Assembly (NCBI RefSeq): GCF_964204865.1
Contig: NC_135251.1
Coordinates: 22,382,001-22,446,000 of the forward strand
DNA length: 64,000 nt
Source: Styela clava
Lineage: Eukaryota > Chordata > Ascidiacea > Stolidobranchia > Styelidae
Reading direction: 5' to 3'
Each line of letters opens with the position of its first letter. Position 1 is the stretch's first letter. The notes below the pieces were generated by a model. The model had not been told where the DNA came from. It saw nothing but the letters and a program-made list of their open reading frames with translations, and did no database searches. The position numbers and the translations under genes were made by a program. Positions 1 to 22,800 of this stretch are shown here, piece by piece.

Positions 1-3000
1 CGCTGAATGCGATTTTCCTATCATTATACAATACCTGTTTAATCTCCCTCAGTACATGTTTTATATATGCAAAATATGATATATTCAAACGCGACCTTTT
101 CCACAAATATGACGATAAGAGCAATATTCGATGGCTTTATAAGGCATGAATAGCCCTTGGTAGTGTTAATGTTATTAAATGTACAGGTTTTCTAATAGTA
201 TAGTGACTTGTCGGAATTTTAGGAGTGAAATGCATGCATGTGTGATGTTTACGATATTCGGTTATTTCATTGTACCACCCGGTACTTAATTATTAATAAC
301 CCAATATATTATCTCGTTTAATGCGGGACAATATTTTATTATCGGTATTGTGTATGTGCCAATATAATAGGTGATCGTTAACGCGCTTTAGAACCGCACT
401 ACGTTATTATCGTCCAGATTTTGGCGATAATCAACCCCCTCGGGTCAAATAACCACAGAAAAATTTTGCACTGCAACGCCTATACCAAGTAACGTGATTT
501 GCCGCGCCAAAGCTGCCATTCTAGCTTTCCAGACGACAATTGAGGCTAAAAGAAAAAATTTGCAGTCTTTTGTCTGTCTAATTTACGCTTTGAATGATTT
601 CGTATAAATCGTGAAGTGAAATTGGTAGAGAACACAGTATATTTTGAATTTGTCGAGAGTAAGAAATTTCATTAATGCTTGAATGTCTGAAGTATTCTAT
701 TATTTGGTAGTAATTTTTAGATGTAAGTCAAAAGTGTCGACTGATTCTTGTTGTGGAATAATCGTTAAAATTATAAAGAAGAACAGTGCAGCATTCATTT
801 TCGAAATGATTTCATTATTTAAAATAATGTATCGCGAGTGCGCTTTTGCAACGAGATGGCTACGGTTACGAAATATCGTCGCGTTGTCAAGTAGGATTGT
901 TTTCTTAGGTTGCTGCAATTTTCAACGTTGTAATTTTAAATAGCTGCAAGGCATAGCGTACGCACCGTCGTCGACATTCGACATGTTAAAGCACATATTC
1001 CCGTAAGACTAAAAGATTTATCCACTTATGGGCCACGGTTGAGCGCGCACAGGTCCACTTTATTCAATTAGCCGGCGTCACGGCGAGTCGAGTTAAGGCA
1101 TCGAGGTTGTATAATTCCTTCGGGATCGTAGTATCCCTGCGTTTTATTATAAGCCGTGAATTGCAATAAGTAACCTAAGCTTATCCGTTCAGTAGCAAGC
1201 CTTGTTGGACTCCACAGGGAATTCGTGATGCCGACATCATGAAAGGTTTACAATAATGTGCGATGGTATGCAACGTAGAACGTAACAGTAATGTTGATGG
1301 TGGCTGTAATACTGTATAGTGAGAGCGAACGGTCTCTCAGTCAAGTTATAGTAAAGCGAATGGGTTTCACTTGCTGTAAAATGTGAATGAAACCTCCTCT
1401 TTACTTAGCGGAATTATAGCGGTACTGTGCGATTAAGAGCGTTTTGTATGTATAAAATGCATGTACGTTACACATTATTGCATGTTGTCCGCTTTACACG
1501 CATTTTGAGGGCATCGAGGGTACGCCGAGTCTTGGGAGCGCATTCGTGCAGATCTCATACAAATTACCGACAGCAAGATGTTGCTTTCAATTTGATTAAT
1601 GATAGAAATATGGGGAGTTTATGGTTTACGCGGGGCAACGAATCAAATGTATGACAGGGAAGATCTACGTGCATAGAAAAACAATTTATAATGCATGTTA
1701 TCGAAATGGCGATTAAATCAATGTAGCTAATTCCAATTAAACCCCAAAGAGACGTGGCACAGCTTGCACGATTACGAATCACGCATTTTTCTATCTTTCA
1801 GTACATTAACCCTTGCAGTGCTTATTGATTCGACATCTTACTATGTCATCTCGCATCCAATTAACGCCTATACAAATGGGGTTAATGCCAGAGACATCGA
1901 CAGATAATTAATGATAAACAAATCGACTTCGGAAAGTGCAGTGTCTTCTACAGGCACGGATTCTTCAGCGTTCTTTTTACCACGCATGAACACGGTTTCC
2001 GTGCCCTGCTGACATGATCGATAACATGCTTGCTGCTAAGCCTTTTTAGGCCAGACGTTATATGCTACCACACCAGTCATGGACAAACCTTGGTAAAGTA
2101 AAGAGGCAGCAGCTATCCAACGGGTCTCTTCTTCAAACAAATGATGATTTTCGATTTGGTGAGCATTTTTATATCTTGCTAACTTTATTCTCCACTGTTA
2201 TTGTATTTATATATTGAATATTCACTATATATTTTTGCATTTCTGATTTTATATTACATATTTTAAATCCTTATTTTTACAGGTTGCCTGAATCGAGATA
2301 GAAGAGACGTTTGGTTATAATATGCACGAACTGCTGCTGTGGGCTATGAATTATACATTGGTGTTTTGCGAATTCCTAACGTTTGCGGGGCGGTATAGAT
2401 TGCACATTCTACCCTTCGTTTACGACAGCAGGTTGTATTTTACCTTATACTTAAATTGTAAAGTTTAAGTGTGGTCTAGTATATGGGTCGATATAAAGTT
2501 TACTCTTCCGATTTTAATACACAGTACTTTAGTGGGTCAGTGTAAAATTAGACTTTTTTCACGGTCTTCACGGCGACCTGTTCTGCACAGTGGAGGTAAA
2601 GATTGTGTTTGGAAATGTTTCACGGTTTTTACCTAATCACTGTATAGTACATGATTGCATAGTTCTTCATTAAAGACATGAAGTATGTTTGGGTTAGGGC
2701 GAGTCTAGAAATATTTGGCATTGTCTACGCGGTGGTATATTTGCCAACATTTGTAATTTAAGCTGTGTTCTCGGATATATCCATGAACTAACAATAATAA
2801 GCGTAGAATTTCATTTAGCTTTAAAGCACTCACAAAAATAACTTTATTAATCTCGAATAAATTTCAAAACGCAACATATTTTGATCAATGATAATGACGA
2901 CCACGTTCAAAGGCCAAGTTTCCGCCTGCAGGTAAGGACTTTTTATTAAAAAACATGGAGTTATACCAGGTATTTGGTGTGCTTTACTTGACTTACTCAA

Positions 3001-3284
3001 TATACAAAAAAAGAATCATCGAGTATGTAATGAACAACATTGAGCTACAACTTTTGACTTCAATTTACGTAGTGAATGCCCAGCCAATTAAACCTAGTTT
3101 CGTAACAAGCTATTCTCACTATACTGGACAAATACTGACTGATGTCGGCAGATATTAGAACATTCTGAAATAACCAAGAAAATGATTATACATTTGATGG
3201 GAAACGCCCTGCAAGTACTGTATAATATAAATATAGTAATTACTTGCTATTTTCTATATGTAATAGCCTTATATGGAGCGTCGA

Positions 3285-3307
3285 TTATATATATATATAT
3301 ATATATA
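3285..3307. repeat. (TA)n microsatellite
   Basis: An uninterrupted run of alternating T and A, about 11 units. Ordinary simple repeat in AT-rich sequence. Confidence 0.9.
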
Positions 3308-4286
3308 ACAGGAGAAGTATTCAGAATATAAGATTCAATATTGCTTTCCAGTCTATTTTCCGCGTAATGATGACTTGGCAAATTATGGAATTCAATTCAT
3401 AAAATATATTTGTAAACATAGGAAGTTAATAATATAGTACCAACGTCATGAAATCAAAGAAGATGAAATTTGGTTTGCCAATATTGTAATCAGATAATTG
3501 TAATACATTTTACTGTTTTAATAAGGAATTTTGCAGTTTTTTTTATTATTTAGGTACATATTGCATTATCAAATTGTAGAATCTAATAGATGATACAAAA
3601 ATTATTCCGAGTGGGCGTGGCGTGCGATAAGCAGCATGTTACCTGTACCAATTTTATGCCTGGAAAAGGCAAGCCAAAGAGTCAATATGACGGCTGACAG
3701 CGTTAACTCTGATTTATTCCTTCGTTGCAACGACACATTGGATCAAGCATTGGTGGCGCATCTGAAACAATGCGTATATTTAACTGATGTATATATTTAT
3801 TTTAAAATGTGTTTGTCTGGTTTAGACGGTATTTCTAACATTATATTTTGTTACAGTGATTTCAGCCTTATTTTTTATGTTCGACATTAACTTTTTTGTT
3901 AAGTTTTGCTGTTTAAGAAACTAGTCATCTGCTTTGTGACTTTATGTCAATGTAGAAGTGGCGAAATGAAAAGCCATGTCATAGACATTATATGTTTTCC
4001 AAATAGCTTGCCAGCCAATATCACAATTCACGCAAACTTATTTTAAGACGCAAGCAGCGTCGACAAGCTGCAAACCCTAAACAGATCAGCCGCTGTCATA
4101 GCGTGTCTGTAGCTTCCCTACGGAAGGCAGATTTCATACCCTTAAAAAGTGCGATCATATATGATCCTTATATACACAGAAGCAAATATTTCTAATTATC
4201 AAGTATCCATGCTTGCCAGCAGTTTTCGATATTACAAATTCTGGCCTCCGGGCAAGAAGGCGCGTCCCGGATCAATTTCTCCATTT

Positions 4287-4302
4287 CCTGTCACGTGACA
4301 GG
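4287..4302. promoter_or_regulatory. Perfect palindromic E-box (CLEAR-like)
   Basis: The 16-mer CCTGTCACGTGACAGG is its own reverse complement. Its core GTCACGTGAC matches the consensus bound by bHLH-zip factors of the USF, MITF and TFEB group. It lies about 5.5 kb upstream of the carboxypeptidase Z-like gene and no promoter element is visible beside it, so a regulatory role is only a possibility. Confidence 0.25.
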
Positions 4303-6645
4303 CACTGATCATTGATCACAACCGTCCGATAGCGTTAAAGTGCAAAAACGAATTGCGCAAGCTTGTTATGATACACGATCGTGACTTTAGGTTATCATGC
4401 ATTGCTTGGCAATGTTTACATTTCTGCCCCAAATTTTAGTTTTGCTTGACGATATTACAAAAAGAAATGAAATATATATGCACGAAACATGAGGGTCTGT
4501 TACTCGGTGCAACGCTATCAATAATTTAAACGCTCGGCGACTGATCGCCTTTCAAGATACTGCATTTCACAGTCCTGATATACGTCGAGTTTGTTTCCGA
4601 TTTAAAATTAGAAAACGTATTGAATGCTTCTCAACTTATCACAAAAAAGATTTGAAGTTTTCATCCATATATTTTATTCCCCACAACGTCTCAGCGAATA
4701 CTATTCAATATTGTGTTGGGTGAAACGGATTTCCTGTAACAGTTTATTTGGGCATCTCGCCTCAGGTGTTATAATGATTTTTGATACATGTGGTATCATT
4801 TTACACCTCTTTAGGCATCGCATTCAGTTTCAGAGATCAGCAACTTTTTCAGGTGGGACACAAACCTAATACAAATACCTATAGATATTGATAATTTCCT
4901 TTTCATTTGTGTCACTATAGTTACATTTTGATTGTAGTGGCAATGAATGATGATATTTTTTTTACTGCCGAGGTGTATTTTCTATTCAAATTATTAAAGT
5001 GAAAGTGTCTATTTTTGTGAACATAGGTATTTAATTTTCGTGTAGTTTTTCACTTGGATAAAAAAGTGAATGGGCTACAGATGAATTTAGGGGTGACGTG
5101 GGTACGGAGAAGCCAACCATTGACACGATATCTTAAACCTTGATAATGTAATTACCCGAACACCAGGGCATATTCGCAAACGAGTCATAGGCAATTTTTA
5201 CTGTTCAATGACGTTACCATATATGACGTCATCGAGCAAATGCAATATTTGGGAGAACTTCAGTAGTTGAAACCATAAAGTGTTGAACAGTGGGGTTAAT
5301 AATTAAGTCCGATTCTTTTCTCCCTACTTTGAGAAATGACTTCCACACCCAAATTCAAGAATTTTTTTATGAAACATGCTGAACTGGGAGAAGACTTTTT
5401 CAAATGCTGAGGCGATATTTTCCACACCATCCTCTTGTTTTTCAGTATACTTGATGGATAATTACTAAAGTGGATCTTAAAAAAGCGGTATCGTACCGCT
5501 TTAAAAATTTCACGCTTGTTCACACTTGCCGATTTTCAAATATTCCAGGATTCATCAAAAGTAACCATGCGTCAGCGTCACCAATAGCTTCCCTCGGGGA
5601 CGTTACGGGTGAGGTCATCAATGGCGGGATGGAATAAATTGCTCAATCGCATGCTCTTTTAATAAATAATTTGAAAAAGGCTGAAACAGGGAGTTGGGTA
5701 TTACCTTTTCAAAGGTTTGAATAATTTATTCGCGAGGGCCAAACGTTGTCAATGAACTGGTTCATCCTTCCGCTGTAGTTTTTGCCAGAAGTTGCGAAAT
5801 ATATACACATTTTGACCCCATTAAGGATTCTTAACTGAACATTCATCACACAAAAATTTGCGTAGTGCTTTACATGAGATGAATTTCAGCTACCAGTTAC
5901 ATACTTGCTTTAGGGCACAGCACAGTGTGTATGTGTAACACAGTCAAACCATAAACTCTCGGCAATTCGGTCCGACTGCGATAATGTCACGCTTTTCTGA
6001 ACGAGTCCTGTTAAACCACAGCCCACCATGAATATACATATCGCCCTCTTGCGGAAGGACACTCCAGGACTTTTGGCAAGCTCAGAAAATTGAAACCGAG
6101 CCGAATTCGGCCTGGGAATCATTTACCATTTTGAGGCGCCTAAGGTATCAAGTATTACACAACAATATTGTTGTAGCCCAATTTACCTGCAGATTGTCTT
6201 GTTTGTTCTGTCGTGGATTACGAGCCGCTACCTAATATTTCTCTCCGAGCTACCGCATGAACAAACGAATTCGGAATACAACACTTCTGTCGTACAATTT
6301 ACAACTTATAATCAGTTAAAATGTTTATTCTGATAGTAATCTATCCGATATTTTTCCTTAGTTGGATCTCGTTTCAATATATGTCGACCTTTTTTGGACC
6401 TCTTGGTTGGTTGCAAGCCACCAGAACAACCGCATAGCTAATATTTGCAAAAAGCAGATAAATATTGATATCCTGCATTTAATTTAGTATGTCTTGACAG
6501 AAATGGGTCAATTTATACGCGAATATAAAACTACCATATTTTAGGTTCATTGATAAATCTTTTTAAGATCTTTTTCAAAGTTTTGTTATATTTTCCAGTC
6601 ATATATGGAATTCAAATCGTTGTGCTGTTTTTTTTTACTTTAGTG

Positions 6646-7557
6646 CAGGGTCGTCCAACCCGTGGCCCGCGGAAGCATTTAGAGTGGCCCGCGCTGTATT
6701 TTTCAGAATTGAATAAAAAAAAATTGAGTAACGATGTAATACAAACGATTTGTTTATTTTCCTGAATTGCGCTCTGCCAGCCCTTTCAAACGAGCCATGA
6801 GTGCCATTTTGAATCGAAACCAACTGGGAGGAGATTATCGATACATAAAGATGCCATAGTCGCTTACACTCTTGGTCTTTTACTACTCTATATGATGTCA
6901 TCGCAAAACATTCGAAGGAATGTATATTATGTATTGTTCGGGTTGCCAATGTTTTACGTCCGGAAATAAAAGAGGTTTTTGCAAAAATAGCCTGTCAAGA
7001 CAGACCATAACTCGTCGTGTTGAGATCCTGAGAAATCTATAGCGGAGACTTTAATAGCAAAAACGGGAAAAATATTTCATCGTTTTCCTTGGCGCTTAGC
7101 GAAAGCACTGACATCAAGTTTACTGCTCAGTTGGCAACTTGCGATCTTCTTGCGGGGAGTTAATGATGATTTGAAATTACCGAAGAGCTCGCAGCCATTG
7201 TCCAGGTGTAGCATAATGCGGCCTATTTTGTGAAATATTACATGTTATTAATATGAAAGGGTTAAATACGTTATAATCCATAGTTACACAATGCACATTC
7301 GCTACACAGGCATTGATATTTGTTGGGAGCTGTCATAAAATTGATAAAGTGTCTTGCCTTGTCTTTGGCGAAACTTTCGGGAATAACAGTTTCATTATTC
7401 TAATAATTGTGAAAGTTTGGTGTGAGGGTATTGTTTGTTTGTTCATTAACCCGTAGTAAGTGTAGCAAAACAAGAACAAAACTACCCAGTTGAGTGGCCC
7501 GTGCAACTATTAATGAACTACATGTGGCCCTTCGACAAAAAAGGTTGGCCGACCGTG
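6646..7557 (+). mobile_element. Decayed hAT-superfamily DNA transposon
   Basis: The ends are imperfect inverted repeats: CAGGGTCGTCCAACCCGTGG on the left, and on the right a sequence whose complement begins CACGGTCGGCCAACC. The flanks are near-identical 8-mers, CTTTAGTG (6638-6645) and CTCTAGTG (7558-7565), the 8-bp target duplication expected for hAT elements. Inside, the plus strand has transposase remnants in shifting frames with stops: QTITRRVEIL near 6999, then FSLALSESTDIKFTAQLATC from 7083, then a piece reading RGVNDDLKLPK. The middle motif corresponds to the ALDESTD region of ZBED/GTF2IRD2-like hAT transposases. The copy is clearly inactive. Confidence 0.75.
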
Positions 7558-7565
7558 CTCTAGTG

Positions 7566-9852
7566 TATTGACACTCGGGTAACACTTGACAACTTTTACA
7601 TGTTCAAAACCATCATTTTAATTCAAAATATTTCACCACGTGCCGGTGAAGAGAACTGACGGCTAATTTTAGTCCAGTCTTTTCGAGAATTTTGGGACTA
7701 TTTTAAATTACCGCGACAAAACTGAAACGCTTCATTTGCTTTACCTCTGTCTTGAAAGCATCTGGATAACTGTCAAATAGTTATCAATATCAATTCTTAC
7801 GTTGTAGTTAGCTTTTTACATGGTGATGAACGAGAAATTACGATGCTTGAGTTCGCGATAGGCGAAGTATTGGGTGATTAATATCACCATTAGTTGTGTG
7901 CATATATACCAAATGGCGTGTTCCATGTTAAAAATGTAGTTAATCTTATAAAATATAGCATCAAATTATTTATTTACCAATCATCGGAAGGCGATAAATT
8001 GCTACAGAACAGCCTCTTGGAGCACCAACCAAGGCATATAACATCTTTGTAAAATACACTTTTAGATATAGCCTAGTGTAAAAAAAATTAATAAAAGTAG
8101 GTTAACGGTAATGATGAATAGGTGGAAACTTGAATTCCCTTCTCCAAACACAGCACCATCTGAAAGAAATCGTCAAGTCATTATAACGTAATAGGATATT
8201 ATCCTTCTATATGCGCACACATATAAATGTTATCCCCAAGGATATGGGTATTCTACATAGCGCACATATGGCTCAGTAAATTAGTAATCGTTTACACATT
8301 CTTGGAATGTAACGTCAAAATTCTACACAATTTCAACAGTATATTTATGTAATCCCTAGCATATCACCCTATAAAAAAGATTCAGCCTTGAATTCCAGAT
8401 ATTTATGTCTTCCGATATATCAGGACATGATTTCAACTGGTTTACCGGACAAAAACACAAGTCTCATATAATTCAGTTTGTGTAACATACGGGGCACGAA
8501 TGAATGCCCCCATTGATAAGAATATTTTGCAAAAACATGTCACACGGACCCAATTCCTGTTTACGTGACTGTTTGCGAAGAAGATTATTCGATCTCTCGA
8601 CAAATAGTCGATTTGAGCTTCAAAGTGGGATAAGCTAAGCTAGCTGTTTGCGTTCAGCTTGAGTTCACGTGTGCTAAATTACAGCCTCTTAGTGTACGAG
8701 GGATCATATCAAGCTGGGTACCAATTACTTACTTTGGATGGAACCTCAAAACACATGAGTTGTAATAAAAATACGAGTGTTGTTCTGGTTAATAGCATGT
8801 AGAAATTATTCCAAAATATGGAGTACGATACTTTAGACAGAGGCAGGTTTTTGCAGGGAATTAGTAAAATCGCATTAATTCCACAGTGAAGTATTAAGAT
8901 TGAATTGTGTATACGGAATGCGTATATATATTCCTGAGTGCAGCAGACCCGTGGATGTAGGAGACTTGCGTTGAAATATAAAGACAGGCTTTGTGACATT
9001 TCCTGTGGATCTTCCTTTTTATAATTCATTCACATTTAACTCCAAGCGAAAGACAACCAACCATTCAGAAAAACAAGTCACAATATGAGTGTAATTTCCG
9101 CTATTTATATTGACGACGACTCAAACGCAGAACCAGTTATTTTTCTAAATTGCATAGCCGTGGAAACCATTTCGAATCTTTCCACTATTTTCTCAGTTCT
9201 GTGGACAAATCTATTTTCATACCTATTCATCATTTTGCTTTGAAAAAATCTAGACTAAATTTATTAGTGTTTGGCCATGTCTAAAAGTTAGTACATTCTC
9301 ATGAATCTGGTGGAATTACTCCAAACAGAGGCGATGAACAAAATAAACTAAAACTTCATCTAGGTTTTGATGAAATATTGTTTAGTTTGGCTCTTTATTA
9401 CAGTACTGATATGGGGAATCCGACCCATTCTTTTATTCCCAGAATCAATTTTGAAAATTGGAATTAGTTTAAAAGCGTTAGTAGAATGATTGCTTGTTAC
9501 ATACTATTTGTTTCGTTGTGTCGGAAAGAACATGAGCTTATTTCTAAAATACATTAAAATAATATGTCAGATTGTTTCCCTCTCAAGCGGTTTTTCTTTT
9601 ATTACAATTCTAAAAAATAGATTAAAGCATTCGATAACAAACAAACTAGTAGACGTACGGTTTGCTCTAAATAAGTTCATTGCACAAAAGTTGTTTGAAC
9701 AATGTCGTCCTTTCTTCCTAAAACTATAGCAAAAGGCGCACCCGTTCTCCCACAATCGAATTTTTTTTTTATTATAATTTATATACGTTTTATATAATTG
9801 AAATAATTTATTCATAAAAAAAATTGCAAAGCAGATTAGGTAGGTGAATGAA
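7566..9852. other. Intergenic, upstream of the carboxypeptidase Z-like gene
   Basis: No coding exon, RNA gene or repeat structure could be supported. The open frames at 8709-9029 and 9567-9989 on the minus strand are low-complexity and lack domain similarity; the second overlaps the signal-peptide exon antisense. The promoter and 5' UTR of the plus-strand gene should lie here, but no TATA box or initiator was identified with confidence. Confidence 0.4.
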
Positions 9853-19079
<9,227 letters not shown>

Positions 19080-19310
19080 TACCATCATGTTAAATCCTAT
19101 GTTCAATACTCATCTTGTAAATAGGCTCTACGTTTTGATCAATTATATTACTTTCAATTTTTGTTGGAATATTTTTGTCTATTATATACCGCGTTGATTA
19201 GAAACAAGAGCGCAATGCCCAAAGCTGCGGAGACGGAGTGCTGCCACCGTTGGCGTTGACACCATGAGATTCGTTGACTGGGTGTGCGAACAGTAAGTTT
19301 GGCTAATCTG

Positions 19311-19864
19311 TGTAGCGTACCGGCAGTCTATGTAATAATTATCCAAGTTCGGAATATCTTCCAATATGATCTGACGTCCAGTTTCCTCCCAATATTCACT
19401 TCAATTTATACTATTTTGTTCTATTTATTAATTACAATCTTAATACAACCAAATACATCAATGAAAATCAACAAAGCAGAAAGAGTACAACGAAAATCCC
19501 AAAGATACACAACACTTTAACAGCACTGACAATAACCAATTCCGCAGTACCGGTACACTCTATAACAAAATACCAAAACAACTGCAATTGCACTACACTC
19601 AAACAATAAAATCAAACATAAACACCCTGGGTACCCTTTTCAAGAACTAACATCAATTTAACAGACACAAGAAAAACCTAAAACATTAAGAATCCAACTA
19701 AAACAACCACAACTGCACTGCTGCAAACCACAGCATAGGCTGACAGGACACCAAAGACAGATCGACAGTGTCACAGCGCCCTCAGGGTCTTCAGTGTTAA
19801 AAATACAAAATATAGCAATATTATCACATGACATCATTTAAAAGATAAAACAAGGGTCGTCACA
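19311..19864 (-). repeat. 3' LTR (relative to element sense)
   Basis: A direct repeat of 24165-24711, beginning TGTAGCGTACCGG and ending GGGTCGTCACA on the plus strand. By eye the two LTRs differ by roughly 15-20 substitutions and a few small indels, which suggests a fairly recent insertion. On the plus strand it contains AATAAA at 19605-19610, which could serve the upstream host gene. Confidence 0.93.
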
Positions 19865-19880
19865 TTACCTCCCTCTTCTA
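19865..19880 (-). other. Polypurine tract of the LTR retrotransposon
   Basis: Read on the minus strand, TAGAAGAGGGAGGTAA directly abuts the 3' LTR. This is the standard position and composition of the plus-strand DNA primer of LTR elements. Confidence 0.75.
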
Positions 19881-19958
19881 GATGGAACATCAGAAAGAAC
19901 ATTTCATCTTCATTAGAAAAATTAAACAACGAAAGAAGCAGTAGTCAACACAAAATAT

Positions 19959-22800
19959 TTACACAAAGTCTTTAAAATATGCAGGTTGTCTACGCTCACG
20001 GTTAGAAATCCGTGAAGTTTGTCCTTCTGGATTGGGCAACTCGTACCAAGGTATTATTTCCTCACAAGGCTGAAGATCCGCCTCTCCTGGTGTGTGTTCC
20101 GAAGAATTCGCCTCTTCTGATGTCTGTTCCCCCGAATCCGGCTCTTCTGGTGTGTGTTCCCCCGAATCCGCCGGGCTATCATCTAAAAAAGCACTTGGTT
20201 CCTGGGTCTTTTCATGAATAAAAGGTCGCAAATTATCCACATGAACCACACGCATCTTGTCGCCTGGATTCCGTTGTATCTCATAAGTGTGATTTGAGAG
20301 ACATCTCCTAACTGTGAAAGGACCCTGCCATGGAGAACTCAGCTTCCTCTTTTTGGGTGGGTAATAGTACCATACAAGGTCTCCCTCATCAAACTTCTGT
20401 GGTTGCACATGAACATCAAAATTTCTCTTCTGTCGCAAGGCAGCTTGATTCAAATGATTTCTGGCACATACAAAAGATTCCTCAGTGACATCTTTAAACC
20501 ATTCCACATATTCGGTATAACAAGGATGTAGAGGAGTTTGAGTCGGACGCCCATACATGACATCGATAGGGAGGTCAATCTCTCGCCCTTGCATAAGACG
20601 ATTGGGTGTAAACTGCGTACTTTCATGCACCGTAGCTCTGTAAGCCATGCACAAATAGGCACAAGGCTTGAGCATTTGCTGAATCGTTCGATTAAACCTC
20701 TCCACTTGTCCATCGAATCGAGGGTGATAAGGTGTTGTATGCGTCTTGACTATACTGTACAAGTCGAACATCTCGGTGAACAACCAAGATTCAAAATCTC
20801 GACCCTGATCAGTGTGAATAACCCGAGGAACTCCAAATCTTGCGAAGAACTGGGTGACCAGCACATCGGCTGTCACCTCTGCAGTCTGATGGGAAGTGGA
20901 TAACACTCCACCCACTTGGTGAAATAATCTGATAGCACCAGAAAATGTTCATTTCCATTCTTGGTACATGGTAGTGGTCCCAAGAAATCCATGGCGACCC
21001 GTTCCATGGGAGATCCACAGAGCAGTTGTCGTAGATCCCCCTGTTTGCGCCCGTGAGTCATCTTAGCCGCAGCGCAAGGTTTACAAAACCGGCACCAGAG
21101 CAAAATATCTCTTTTAAAACCAGGCCAGTAAAAACAAGCACGAACACTCTTGAATGTTTTAATAGAGCCTAAATGTCCGGAGGTACGGGCACTGTGTAAA
21201 TGCTGGAAGATTTCTCTTCTCAATGCCCCAGGAATGCAAAATGAATAAACGGGAGCACTAGTCAATGTTTCGGGTATCCACTTGCGATACAAAATTTCAC
21301 CAGTCAAATATAACAAATGCCATTGAGCTAGATAACGCTTGGTCTCTAGAGATTCATGCATATAATCCTGTGGCTGGGGTTTATGATATGAACGGCGCTT
21401 CCAGGCAATAACTGCAGAAAGATGAGGGTCCTCGGCTTGGCAAGTTCGAATCCTTTCCTCCGTGTATGTGTCCATCCAGTTACCTCTTGTTGGTATCCCA
21501 GGCAAGTCAGCATTATACAGAGGTGCTACTACACAAACATTGATATCAGGTTCCTGTGAAGTAGACACACAATCGTGGCAGTCTGGGCGCTTACAGCGTC
21601 TGGTTTGACGAGATAGACCATCGGCATTACCATGTTTAGTTCCTGCTCGATGTTCAATGCTGAAATCATACGTGAACAGTGTAGAGATCCAGCGAGCCAC
21701 CTTACCTTCGGGTTCTCGGAAATTTAAAAGCCACTTCAAGGCACCATGATCAGTGCGAATCAAAAAGTGTCTTCCCCACAAATAATGGCGAAAATGTCGT
21801 ACAGATTGAATCACTGCCAACAACTCCCTTTCAGTGGTACAGTATCGGCGTTCCGTCTTGGATAGAGTTCTGCTGAAATAAGCAATAACATGTTCTTCCC
21901 CATCTTGCAATTGTGATAACATACCACCAGTACCAGAGCCACTTGTGTCGGTGTCCAAAATAAACGCTCTCTGAACCAATGGAAAAGCCAGGATAGGAGC
22001 AGATGTCAAAAGACGCTTAATGATTCCAAATGCTTCCTGACAGTCACCACTCCACTCAAATTTCACATTCTTTCGAGTCAAGCGGACTAAAGGCGACGCT
22101 ATAGTGGAATAACCTGGTACAAAACGTCTATAATAGTTGGCAGTTCCCAAGAAACTTCTAACATCTGATACCCCCTGAGGTGTTTCCCACTCGACTATAG
22201 CTGCTACATTGTGAGAATCACAGCGAACCCCTTCAGCAGAAATTTCGTACCCCAGGTAGGTAACTGATCTACGAAACAACTGGCATTTAGTCGGCTTGAG
22301 TTTCAAACCAGCACCCTGAAGTCGAAGAAAAACCTCCCGCAAACTGCTCAATGAAGTGTCAAAATCGGATCCGTGGGCTAAAACATCATCCAAATAATTA
22401 GAACAACCTTTCCCGATAATTCCACCCAACACTCGATCCATCATCCGCTCGAAGGTTGCAGGTGCATTGGATAGACCAAAGGGCATGACTACAAATTGAT
22501 AGTGTCCTTTTCCCGGAAGACTGAAAGCAGTTTTCGCTCTGTCCGACGGATCAACTTCCACCTGCCAGTAGCCGCTAGCCAAGTCAAGCGTCGAGAACCA
22601 ACTTGACCCGCTAAGGGACTCCACGACGTCATCAATACGAGGTAAAGGGTAAGCGTCCTTGTACAATTGAATTAAGTAATCTGTAATCGATACAAAAACG
22701 AGTAGTGCCGTCTTTTTTTGGTATCAGAACAATGGGTGACGAGTATGGACTGTCACTCAGCCCAATAACCCCTTGATCCAGCATCCTCTGCTATTTGTCT
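19959..22800 (-). pseudogene. Ty3/gypsy pol remnant (RT, RNase H, integrase)
   Basis: The main open frame, 20873-22666, holds reverse transcriptase with the YLDDVL active-site motif near 22,400, an RNase H beginning around a TDTSGSG motif near 21,950, and the HHCC zinc-binding part of integrase. The first RT residues lie in another frame upstream of 22670. The integrase core crosses into a second open frame, 19959-20915, which carries the HTDQG aspartate, the downstream glutamate, and a GPY/F module (WQGPF). The C-terminus has three acidic repeats of about ten residues (SGEHTPEEPD type). At least two frame changes make it non-functional as it stands. No chromodomain is seen. Confidence 0.9.

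Larger units (their letters stand above)
1..6645. other. Non-coding region, no gene recognised
   Basis: Only short open frames occur here, all under about 90 codons, and none resembles a known domain or has a convincing chain of splice sites. A frame at 3636-3890 has a Met and some hydrophilic sequence but no recognisable family. The region contains a TA microsatellite near 3285 and a palindromic E-box near 4287. It may hold 5' regulatory DNA of a neighbouring gene, but nothing in the sequence proves that. Confidence 0.5.
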
